Shown here: piece after piece, positions 1 to 5,272 of the stretch
Layout of the letters: the number at the start of each line of letters is the position of its first letter
Position numbering within the stretch: the stretch's first letter is position 1
DNA from: Leptofilum sp050292445
Lineage (GTDB): Bacteria > Chloroflexota > Anaerolineae > Promineifilales > Promineifilaceae
Direction: 5' to 3'
DNA: 7,839 nucleotides
NCBI GenBank assembly: GCA_050292445.1
Contig: JBNKLQ010000274.1
Location: 1 to 7,839 of the forward strand
The notes under the pieces: model-generated
Told to the model about the DNA's origin: nothing
The model's database searches: none
The model's input: only the letters and a program-made list of their open reading frames with translations
Position numbers and translations under genes: made by a program

Positions 1-408
1 GGCCGAGTTTTCCGTAGAGGAACCCATAGCAAATTCATCGGTGTTGGTTTTGCCCAGGATGACTGCCCCGGCGGCTTTAAGCTGCTGCACCACAAAGGCA
101 TCATAGGGCGGCACAAACCCTTCCAGGATTTTGCTGCCTGCCGTGGTGGGTACGCCCTCGGTGCAAATGATGTCCTTGACGGCCACCGGCACGCCCAGTA
201 GCGGCGAGCTTTCGCCGTTGGCCAGCCGTTCATCAGCAGCTTGTGCTTGCTCCAAAGCCATCTCATTGGTAAGGGTGAGGTAGCTTTGCAAATCGTTGTC
301 CTGGGCCACGATGCGATCCAGCATGGCTTCAGTAGCAGCGACACTGCTGGTTTCTCCCTGGCGCAAAGCGGTGCGGAGTTCGGTTAGTGTTAAGTCAGTT
401 AAGTTCAT
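1..408 (-). CDS. gatA: Asp-tRNA(Asn)/Glu-tRNA(Gln) amidotransferase subunit A, N-terminal part (runs off the left edge)
   Basis: This is the glutaminase subunit of the GatCAB complex, which releases ammonia from glutamine to convert Glu-tRNA(Gln) and/or Asp-tRNA(Asn) to the correctly charged tRNA in the cytoplasm. The first 136 residues are visible, starting MNLTDLTLTELRTAL. They show the amidase-signature start: GVPVAVKDI with the predicted catalytic Lys78, then the TEGVPTTAGSKIL segment and the GAVILGKTNTDEFAMGSSTENS stretch around residues 114-135. The Ser-cisSer part of the triad should lie beyond the left edge. The ATG at 406-408 is preceded by a purine-rich AAAGAGA and sits 9 bp after the stop of the DUF218 gene, so the two are probably co-transcribed. 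Only the 5' end is present; nothing looks broken. Identification is firm from sequence pattern; gatB is not in the window. Confidence 0.96.
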   Translation of the reverse strand, partial: MNLTDLTLTELRTALRQGETSSVAATEAMLDRIVAQDNDLQSYLTLTNEMALEQAQAADERLANGESSPLLGVPVAVKDIICTEGVPTTAGSKILEGFVPPYDAFVVQQLKAAGAVILGKTNTDEFAMGSSTENSA

Positions 409-417
409 ATCGTCTCT

Positions 418-1053
418 TTACTCAATCGGTATAGGATCGCCCAAAACCGGTGCGGGCTGTTCCCGGATGACGTCCCACAGAGCAACGGCCGTTGCCAATG
501 TTTCCCGCGCTTCATACCACCCAGCATCACGATAAAGCTGTGGGTCGGAGGCCACACCGACCACCTCGACACCCAGCTGCTGGCAGGTGAACAAAGCGCG
601 GGGCAAATGGAACCGCTGCGTTACCAAAATGGCAGATTCCAGTTGGAAAATTTCGCGCGCCCGGTAACACGTATCGTAGGTCCGCCGTCCGGCAAAATCA
701 GGCTGGATGTCATCGGAAGCCACGCCTTGCCCAATGGCATATTCCATCATGGCGGTCGGTTCATCGTAATCCTCAAACCGATTATCGCCGCTCACGATTA
801 TTTTTTGCACCGTGCCATCCAGATACAGCTGAACGGCCGTATCCATTCTGTCTCGTAAAATATCGCTGAGACGGCCGTTGCCATAAATCGCTGCGCCAAA
901 AACAATGGCTACCTGGTCTGCTGGGACGTCCTCAATGGTGTAAATGGATCGGCCGTACACCCATTGAATCCCTTTCCGCCACATAAATGGCGAAAGCACG
1001 ACAGCCAAGCCAAGCAGGCTACCATACAGTAACAGTTTACGTTTGCGCAACAA
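418..1053 (-). CDS. SanA/YdcF-like DUF218 family membrane-anchored protein
   Basis: The 211-residue protein begins with a short basic stretch and one hydrophobic segment (about residues 7-24), followed by a DUF218 domain. Recognisable family signatures are the AIVFGAAI strand (49-56), RLSDILRDRMDTAVQLY (61-77), IIVSGDN (85-91), an acidic DEPTAMMEY patch (97-105), RRTYDTCYRA (123-132) and the VTQRFHLPRA block (144-153). In the family, E. coli SanA affects envelope exclusion of vancomycin, and YdcF binds S-adenosylmethionine; the biochemical role is not settled. Here it is probably anchored in the membrane with the domain outside. The start is non-ATG: TTG at 1051-1053 (or TTG at 1048-1050); the first ATG would remove the membrane segment. 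It begins 8 bp after gatC and ends 9 bp before gatA, an odd position between two amidotransferase subunits. Confidence 0.85.
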   Translation of the reverse strand: MLRKRKLLLYGSLLGLAVVLSPFMWRKGIQWVYGRSIYTIEDVPADQVAIVFGAAIYGNGRLSDILRDRMDTAVQLYLDGTVQKIIVSGDNRFEDYDEPTAMMEYAIGQGVASDDIQPDFAGRRTYDTCYRAREIFQLESAILVTQRFHLPRALFTCQQLGVEVVGVASDPQLYRDAGWYEARETLATAVALWDVIREQPAPVLGDPIPIE

Positions 1054-1061
1054 TGTCCAGC

Positions 1062-1364
1062 CTAACTGTCAGATGAATCATCCAGCACGGCCTGCACCAC
1101 AAACTGGTTCTCTTTTTGCTGCGGTGCGTTGTGCAAGAGATCGTCCATTGGTAACGAAGGTTCGGCAACATCTGGCCGCATGATATTTTGTTGGGCAATG
1201 GCGTGGGCAGTGGGGGGAATGTCGGTCAGGTCCAACTCGTTGAGCCGCTCGGCGTAATGCAAAATGGCGGAGAGCTGCTCCAAATATTGTTGTTTTTCCG
1301 CCTCGGTCAGCTCCAGGCGGGCCAGGTGGGCAATTTTTTCAACATCGGCGAGGGTTAGGGACAT
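1062..1364 (-). CDS. gatC: Asp-tRNA(Asn)/Glu-tRNA(Gln) amidotransferase subunit C
   Basis: GatC is the small scaffold subunit that wraps around GatA and stabilises the GatCAB amidotransferase. The 100-residue product is the usual family length. It has the signature N-terminus MSLTLADVEKIAHLARLEL, the ILHYAERLNELDLTDIPPTAHA segment (around 44-64), the MRPDV motif (near 72-76) that runs along the GatA surface, and the FVVQAVLDD tail. The ATG at 1362-1364 is chosen because an AAGAAGGA ribosome-binding site lies 6 nt upstream and the family N-terminus begins there. A 30-residue in-frame extension upstream would only translate a palindromic repeat (see 1382-1409). It is followed closely by the DUF218 gene and gatA; hypF lies 93 bp upstream on the same strand. 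Confidence 0.95.
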   Translation of the reverse strand: MSLTLADVEKIAHLARLELTEAEKQQYLEQLSAILHYAERLNELDLTDIPPTAHAIAQQNIMRPDVAEPSLPMDDLLHNAPQQKENQFVVQAVLDDSSDS

Positions 1365-1381
1365 GGCATATCCTTCTTGCT

Positions 1382-1409
1382 TGTCATTCCCGCGCAGGCG
1401 GGAGTGACA
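1382..1409. repeat. REP-like palindrome (TGTCATTCCCGC ... GCGGGAGTGACA)
   Basis: Two 12-bp arms, 1382-1393 and 1398-1409, pair with a single T/G wobble around a 4-nt GCAG loop. The core TCATTCCCGCG...GCGGGA.TGA is a widespread dispersed palindrome of bacterial genomes. When read as protein it gives the tell-tale CHSRLRGND peptide. It fills the hypF-gatC gap and could act as a hairpin in the transcript, but there is no T-run to make it a standard terminator. Confidence 0.8.
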
Positions 1410-1457
1410 GACAAAGGTAATTATTATTTGTTTAAGTTCATAATCGATCAACATCTA

Positions 1458-3845
1458 TCAAATTTGAATCATCACCTGTCCCAGGGCCAATCCGCCGTCG
1501 TTTGGCGGTACGAGGTGATGGATCAATATTTCAAAATCATGTTGGTTCAGCTGACGCACGGCCGTTTCCAACAAGGTCACATTCTGAAACACACCGCCGC
1601 TTAAGGCCACCTGGTTTAAGCCATGCTGCTTTCGCATCTGCAAACTCAGCTGCACAATGAGATCGGCCACGGCATTATGAAATTTGGCGGCAATTACGGC
1701 CGTTTCCAACCCATCATGCAAATCCTGCACCACATCCACAAAAATCGGCGCAGCATCAAACACACCATCAGATAAATCAAACTGGTAACGATCCGTCACG
1801 TCTGGCGCAGCTATCACTTCCAGTTCAATTGCCGCCTGCCCTTCATAAGTCACCGTTTGCCGAATGCCCAGCAAGGCAGCAACCGCATCAAACAATCGCC
1901 CCATGCTGCTGGTGGGCACGCTGTTGATTTCCCGCTCCAGCATTTGCTGCAAAACGCGCTGCTCCGCCTCGGGGCAGGTTGTCACGCAGGGCAGCGCTTC
2001 GTCCCAGGCCAATCCGGCGGCTTGCAAATGGGCCAGCGCCAGGCGATACGGCCGTTTCACGGCCACATCTCCCCCCGCCAACGGGACGTATTTTAGATGA
2101 GCCGCCCGCTCAAAACCATGATAATCAGCTAAGAGCAGTTCGCCACCCCACACCGCGCCATCGGTGCCGTAGCCTGTACCGTCGAAGCTAAAGCCAATCA
2201 CCGGGGAACGGCCGTCCAGCCGGTGCTCGGCCATGACGCTGGCAATGTGGGCGTGGTGGTGCTGCACCGCCACCACGGGCAGATCCGTTTGCTCCTGCGC
2301 CCAGCGAGTGGAAAGGTAACCAGGATGCAAATCACACACCAATTTCTCTGGTTCGGTACGGAAGATGGCTTTGTAATGGGAAACGGCCGTAGCAAAAGCT
2401 TCCAGAGTCTCCAAATTTTCCATATCGCCGATATGCTGGCTCATGTAGCCGTACTCGTCCTTGGCCAAACAAAAGGTGCTTTTCAGCTCGCCACCCACCG
2501 CTAAGGTCGGTGGCACACTGAACGGTAACTTTACCGGAAAGGGAGCATAGCCGCGCGAACGGCGGATCGGTAAACAGTCATCAGTATTCAGTAAACAGTC
2601 ATCCGTAACTGCTCCACTAAATACTGAATACTGACCACTGATCACTCTCACGACGGAGTCATCACAACGGCCGTAAATCTCACGGTTGTGCATTAAAAAG
2701 GCATCCGCCAAATGGGCCAGCTGCTCACGGGCTTCGTCGTTGTCCTTGACGATGGGTTCGTTGCTGTAGTTGGCCGAGGTCATGACGAGAACGGGAGATT
2801 GGAGATTGGGGATTGGAGATTGGGATTCTAATAAGAGATAGTGCAGTGGCGTGTAGGGCAGCATGACGCCGATCGTGTTGTTGCCGGGGGCCACCAGCGG
2901 CGAGAGCGGATTGTTTTCTTTTTGGTGCAGCAGCAGAATCGGCCGTTCTTTGCTGGTGAGCAGCGCTTCTTCAGCGGCTGATAAATGAGCAAACTGGCGC
3001 ACCGTGGCCACGTCGCGGGACATCACGGCAAACGGTTTGTCCACCCGCCCCTTGCGTTCCCGCAACGTCGCCAGCGCGGCCTCATTTGCTGCATCACAGG
3101 CAAGATGAAAACCGCCCAACCCCTTCACCGCCACAATCTTCCCCGCCACCAACAGCCCCTGCGCTTCGCTAAGCGCCGCTTCCCCTCTTACTGAATACTG
3201 AATACTGATTACTGACAACTGATCACTAAATTCCAGCCAAACCTCCGGCCCACACACTGCACACGCATTCGGCTGGGCATGAAAGCGGCGGTTTAGTGGA
3301 TCATCGTACTCCGCCTGGCAGTCGGGACACATGGTAAATTCGGCCATTGTGGTTAGCGGCCGATCGTAGGGAATATCTTTGATGATGGTGAAGCGGGGGC
3401 CACAGTTGGTGCAGTTGATGAAAGGGTAACGATAGCGTCGATTTTGCGGATCAAACAGCTCACGAAGGCAGTCGTCGCAGAGGCAAATGTCGGGGGAAAT
3501 GAGGGTGTTAGCGGCGGCCTGTGCCTGGCTGTGAACGATGACAAAGTCGGTGCTGTCCTGCACGGGCAAATCGTTTGCCACTACTGCTTCAATATATGCC
3601 AGGGGTGGGTGGTTGTGGGTGAGATCCTGGTGGAATTGGGAAACGGCCGTTTCCCCGCCTTCAATTTCAATAAAAACGCCCCCACTATCATTGCCCACAA
3701 ATCCCGTCAGCCCGTGCTTCATTGCCAGGCCGTAAACAAACGGCCGAAACCCAACCCCCTGCACCACGCCACGCACCGTCAGCCGCTGGCGCACTGGCTG
3801 CGTTGGTGAAGCAGAAAACAAGGCTGGCTTTTCTCGACGCATCAT
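1458..3845 (-). CDS. hypF: [NiFe]-hydrogenase maturation carbamoyltransferase HypF
   Basis: HypF uses carbamoyl phosphate and ATP to make the carbamoyl group that HypE dehydrates to the cyanide ligand of [NiFe]-hydrogenase; it acts in the cytoplasm. Domains in order (numbering of the 795-residue call): acylphosphatase (21-100, GVVQGVGFRPF with Arg34, and Asn52); two zinc fingers with exact spacing C-x2-C-x18-C-x2-C-x24-C-x2-C-x18-C-x2-C (Cys123 to Cys198); a YrdC-like domain (about 225-400, VAVKGLGGFHLACDA, KPFAVM, MTSANYSNEP); and a Kae1-like domain with HHHAH (529-533), FSFDGTGYGTDGAVWGGE and the terminal PPNDGGLALGQ. Three repeat-derived insertions (206-219, 340-351, 402-426) lengthen it; without them it is about 744 residues, normal for HypF. 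The start is uncertain: ATG at 3845 or 3842 puts about 20 residues before the acylphosphatase fold. An in-frame ATG at 3938 would add 31 unrelated residues. No other hyp gene is present. Confidence 0.93.
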   Translation of the reverse strand: MMRREKPALFSASPTQPVRQRLTVRGVVQGVGFRPFVYGLAMKHGLTGFVGNDSGGVFIEIEGGETAVSQFHQDLTHNHPPLAYIEAVVANDLPVQDSTDFVIVHSQAQAAANTLISPDICLCDDCLRELFDPQNRRYRYPFINCTNCGPRFTIIKDIPYDRPLTTMAEFTMCPDCQAEYDDPLNRRFHAQPNACAVCGPEVWLEFSDQLSVISIQYSVRGEAALSEAQGLLVAGKIVAVKGLGGFHLACDAANEAALATLRERKGRVDKPFAVMSRDVATVRQFAHLSAAEEALLTSKERPILLLHQKENNPLSPLVAPGNNTIGVMLPYTPLHYLLLESQSPIPNLQSPVLVMTSANYSNEPIVKDNDEAREQLAHLADAFLMHNREIYGRCDDSVVRVISGQYSVFSGAVTDDCLLNTDDCLPIRRSRGYAPFPVKLPFSVPPTLAVGGELKSTFCLAKDEYGYMSQHIGDMENLETLEAFATAVSHYKAIFRTEPEKLVCDLHPGYLSTRWAQEQTDLPVVAVQHHHAHIASVMAEHRLDGRSPVIGFSFDGTGYGTDGAVWGGELLLADYHGFERAAHLKYVPLAGGDVAVKRPYRLALAHLQAAGLAWDEALPCVTTCPEAEQRVLQQMLEREINSVPTSSMGRLFDAVAALLGIRQTVTYEGQAAIELEVIAAPDVTDRYQFDLSDGVFDAAPIFVDVVQDLHDGLETAVIAAKFHNAVADLIVQLSLQMRKQHGLNQVALSGGVFQNVTLLETAVRQLNQHDFEILIHHLVPPNDGGLALGQVMIQI
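2571..2646. repeat. Heptamer array in inverted arrangement inside hypF
   Basis: On the plus strand, four AGTNNNC units (agtcatc, agtattc, agtaaac, agtcatc; 2576-2603) are followed after a 12-bp spacer by ACTNNNN units in the opposite sense (actaaat, actgaat, actgacc, actgatc; 2616-2643). The halves can fold into a 13-bp perfect stem (2581-2593 with 2622-2634). It encodes residues 402-426 of HypF, just between the YrdC-like domain (RCDDSVVRV) and the IRRSRGYAP motif. The frame is kept. Confidence 0.85.
2794..2828. repeat. GGAGATT heptamer array inside hypF
   Basis: Four contiguous heptamers ggagatt, ggagatt, ggggatt, ggagatt (2794-2821) are followed by a partial unit gggattc. On the coding strand this gives the peptide SQSPIPNLQSP within residues 340-351 of HypF, between YTPLHYLLL and PVLVMTSAN, where other HypF proteins have a short loop. 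It belongs to a different sequence family from the ACTGAAT arrays but has the same 7-bp period. Confidence 0.85.
3191..3227. repeat. CTGAATA heptamer array inside hypF
   Basis: Five contiguous 7-bp units, ctgaata, ctgaata, ctgatta, ctgacaa, ctgatca (3191-3225), sit between the second zinc finger (CGPEVWL) and the YrdC-like domain of HypF. They encode residues 206-219 (FSDQLSVISIQYSV). The unit sequence matches the right half of the 2571-2646 array. Seven-bp tandem arrays of this kind are known from cyanobacteria as STRR sequences. Confidence 0.85.
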
Positions 3846-3988
3846 CACAATTTTATACCATCTTCCAAATTTCGATCTTTTCGTCACGCTTGTGTCACGA
3901 TGACTGCTTATGGTTCCTGCATAAACAAACAGATTCATTGTACTGATGAGAATAATTGTAGAGTGATAACCTATGAGGAGATAGTGAC

Positions 3989-4345
3989 ATGTTGCAGCAA
4001 AGTTTCAGTCATAAATTATTTGGTTCTGTTTTTAACTTTCGTTGGCAAAGAGCAGTAAGAAGGGGAACGGCCGTATCCACGCCGCAGGCAATTCATATTG
4101 CTTACCAACAGTTTCGACAAATATACCCAGAGTGGGTAGACAATCTATTCGACGAAAGCTTTCTGACCATTGAAGCCGCCCCGCTTTTTGCCCGTAAAAC
4201 GCTGCCAACAGCTACCCAATTGGCCATTGCCTGGTGCAATCAATTTGGCACCGGCATGTCTGCCAAAAAGGCTGCCGACATTGAAAAAGTGTTGCCAATC
4301 GCCAAAATATATTTAGCGATGGTACAGCAAGCCATGAAATCTTAA
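3989..4345 (+). CDS. Hypothetical protein, 118 residues, small helical
   Basis: I do not recognise this family. The ATG at 3989 follows a good ribosome-binding site (GAGGAG at 3975-3980, 8 nt spacing), which supports a real gene. The protein is basic at the start (HKLFGSVFNFRWQRAVRRG), has no signal peptide or clear membrane segment, and looks mostly helical: TPQAIHIAYQQFRQIYPEWVDNLFDESFL, then LPTATQLAIAWCNQFGTG, then KAADIEKVLPIAKIYLAMVQQAMK. A single cysteine lies in the AWCNQF segment. One ACGGCCGT palindrome gives the Gly-Thr-Ala-Val at residues 26-29. It is divergent from hypF, with a short shared upstream region, and is followed by about 400 bp of repeats and regulatory DNA, so it is probably monocistronic. 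No function can be assigned. Confidence 0.7.
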   Translation: MLQQSFSHKLFGSVFNFRWQRAVRRGTAVSTPQAIHIAYQQFRQIYPEWVDNLFDESFLTIEAAPLFARKTLPTATQLAIAWCNQFGTGMSAKKAADIEKVLPIAKIYLAMVQQAMKS

Positions 4346-4394
4346 TTTGTCTTTCTAAATATATTTTTCAAAAGTATCGTGAATTTGTCTTTCT
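4344..4394. repeat. Direct repeat AATTTGTCTTTCT just after the 118-residue gene
   Basis: The 13-mer aatttgtctttct occurs at 4344-4356 and again at 4382-4394, 38 bp apart. The second copy runs into the left arm of the MITE-like element at 4386. The first may be a stub or target-site relic of the same element. Confidence 0.55.
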
Positions 4395-4513
4395 GAATGG
4401 AGCGCAGCGAAATGAAGAATCCCTCTAAACCTTACTAGTCGGAACCATTGCTCACGGACCAGATTTGCGCTGTTATCGCGTTATTGGGATTCTTCGCTTC
4501 GCTCAGAATGACA
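4386..4513. mobile_element. MITE-like element with CATTCTGA...GAATCCC-type inverted termini
   Basis: The left arm (4386-4423) starts TGTCTTTCTGAATGGAGCGC and ends GAAGAATCCC. The right arm (4486-4513) is its inverted counterpart, GGGATTCTTCGCTTCGCTC then AGAATGACA. The two arms represent the long and short versions of a dispersed repeat commonly seen in Chloroflexota and some other bacteria. They flank a 62-bp core without coding capacity. No transposase is present, so it would depend on one elsewhere. The RNA could fold into one long imperfect hairpin. Confidence 0.65.
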
Positions 4514-4579
4514 GTTCTACAAAATCGGTGAATTTCTATTGGAACAATTTACTAAAATCTGTTTTCCTGAAATCGTTGT

Positions 4580-4619
4580 ATGAAAAAGCCGCTGAACTCA
4601 CGCTCAGCGGCTTTTTCAT
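4580..4619. terminator. Strong bidirectional rho-independent terminator
   Basis: A 16-bp perfect stem, ATGAAAAAGCCGCTGA (4580-4595) with TCAGCGGCTTTTTCAT (4604-4619), encloses an 8-nt loop ACTCACGC. The GC-rich core AGCCGCTGA/TCAGCGGCT is flanked by A5 on one side and T5 on the other, so it can end transcripts in both directions. It separates the 118-residue gene and the repeat region from the MarR operon. Confidence 0.9.
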
Positions 4620-4632
4620 GTTTGGCCTAAAG

Positions 4633-4665
4633 TTGGTTGATTAATAATAGTTTAATATTAAACTA
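4633..4665 (+). promoter_or_regulatory. Possible promoter of the MarR operon, overlapped by the palindrome
   Basis: TTGGTT (4633-4638) with a 17-bp spacer to TATTAA (4656-4661), or TTGATT (4637-4642) with a 16-bp spacer to TAAACT (4659-4664), are weak -35/-10 pairs. In both readings the -10 box lies inside the 22-bp palindrome, which would suit repression by a bound regulator. The hexamers are not strong, so this is only a suggestion. Confidence 0.35.
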
Positions 4666-4667
4666 TT
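4646..4667. promoter_or_regulatory. Perfect 22-bp palindrome, probable MarR operator
   Basis: The core TAGTTTAATATTAAACTA extends by two more matching bases on each side to a perfect 22-bp palindrome centred between 4656 and 4657. It lies about 90 bp upstream of the MarR-family start and downstream of the terminator, in a very AT-rich stretch. MarR dimers typically bind palindromes of 16-22 bp of this kind and often repress their own operon. Binding by the adjacent gene product is inferred from position. Confidence 0.75.
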
Positions 4668-4741
4668 TAATATTGATATATTTGGCAGATGACAATATAC
4701 TTCCCCACAGTGCAACAGGTAACCGAAATCAAACTTGTCTC

Positions 4742-4749
4742 AAAAGGAG
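4742..4749 (+). promoter_or_regulatory. Ribosome-binding site that sets the GTG start of the MarR gene
   Basis: AAAAGGAG lies 4 nt before the GTG at 4754. This supports GTG as the start, rather than the TTG at 4637, whose reading frame covers the operator palindrome. Confidence 0.7.
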
Positions 4750-4753
4750 CATT

Positions 4754-5203
4754 GTGGGAACCCATTACAATGGCAGCGAAGAAGAACTTTTAGCGCTCGA
4801 TTGCTACATCAAGCTGTTCCGAGCGGCTGAATCGGTGGGTCAAAACATTAACGCTCACTTACGCGCATACGACCTTACCATCAGTCAATTCGGCGCGCTG
4901 GAAGCCATTTACCATTTAGGACCGATGCAGAGCGGTGAACTAGGGCAGAAAATTCTGAAAACCAGCGGCAATATGACAATGGTGATTGATCATTTAGAAA
5001 AGCGAGGGTTGGTGACGCGCCAACGGCGTGAAGACGACCGCCGCTGCGTGGATATTCACCTGACCGAAACAGGCAGCGAACTAATCGCCGCCATTTTGCC
5101 CGCGCATGTGACTGGCGTCGTGCAATCACTTTCGGCACTCACTTTGGCAGAGCAGCAGCAGTTGGCTGATTTATGCCGGACATTGGGTTTGGCTCAAACT
5201 TAA
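4754..5203 (+). CDS. MarR-family transcriptional regulator (MhqR-like by context)
   Basis: The product is a 149-residue MarR-type winged-helix dimeric regulator. The order is an N-terminal dimerisation helix (LLALDCYIKLFRAAESVGQ, 12-30), then LTISQFGALEAIYHLGPMQSGELGQ leading to the recognition helix region TSGNMTMVIDHLEKRGLV (70-87), the wing with the RREDDRR motif (91-97) followed by VDIHLTETG, and a C-terminal helix pair. Cysteines are at 17, 98 and 141; Cys17 is near the usual ligand/redox region, but a redox role is a guess. The GTG start gives the normal family length and has a good Shine-Dalgarno. It heads the dioxygenase-esterase-VOC cluster and follows a 22-bp palindrome, so it probably represses this operon and is released by a quinone-like or aromatic ligand. 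That ligand is inferred from the parallel with Bacillus MhqR, not seen in the sequence. Confidence 0.88.
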   Translation: MGTHYNGSEEELLALDCYIKLFRAAESVGQNINAHLRAYDLTISQFGALEAIYHLGPMQSGELGQKILKTSGNMTMVIDHLEKRGLVTRQRREDDRRCVDIHLTETGSELIAAILPAHVTGVVQSLSALTLAEQQQLADLCRTLGLAQT

Positions 5204-5210
5204 AGATCAA

Positions 5211-5257
5211 TTCCCCGGAAACTGTAGAATGGGGCACTTCCAAAAGTTTCCGGGGAA
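5211..5257. repeat. Intercistronic hairpin element, copy 1 (arms TTCCCCGGAAACT / AGTTTCCGGGGAA)
   Basis: Perfect 13-bp arms 5211-5223 and 5245-5257 enclose a 21-nt loop in the gap between the MarR gene and the dioxygenase gene. The right arm ends 5 nt before the AGGAA ribosome-binding site at 5262. A second copy with the same arms lies at 6977-7028; the loops differ except for a shared TAGA right after the left arm. There is no T-run, so a terminator is unlikely. Confidence 0.85.
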
Positions 5258-5272
5258 ATATAGGAATGAATA

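Noticed and set aside
1365..1454. A 30-residue N-terminal extension of GatC
   Set aside because: It translates the REP-like palindrome (CHSRLRGND) and lies before a good ribosome-binding site at the proper family start.
1857..2504. Plus-strand open frames opposite hypF
   Set aside because: They are shadows of the conserved HypF coding strand; no family match or ribosome-binding site was seen.
2571..3227. The tandem heptamers considered as a CRISPR array
   Set aside because: Units are 7 bp with no unique spacers of constant length, and they lie inside a coding frame.
3846..3938. A 31-residue N-terminal extension of HypF from the ATG at 3938
   Set aside because: No ribosome-binding site is visible and the residues do not resemble a HypF N-terminus; the start at 3845/3842 is preferred, although not proven.
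4637..4753. A 39-residue N-terminal extension of the MarR protein from a TTG at 4637
   Set aside because: It would translate the AT-rich operator palindrome, has no ribosome-binding site, and gives a protein longer than the family; GTG at 4754 has AAAAGGAG before it.
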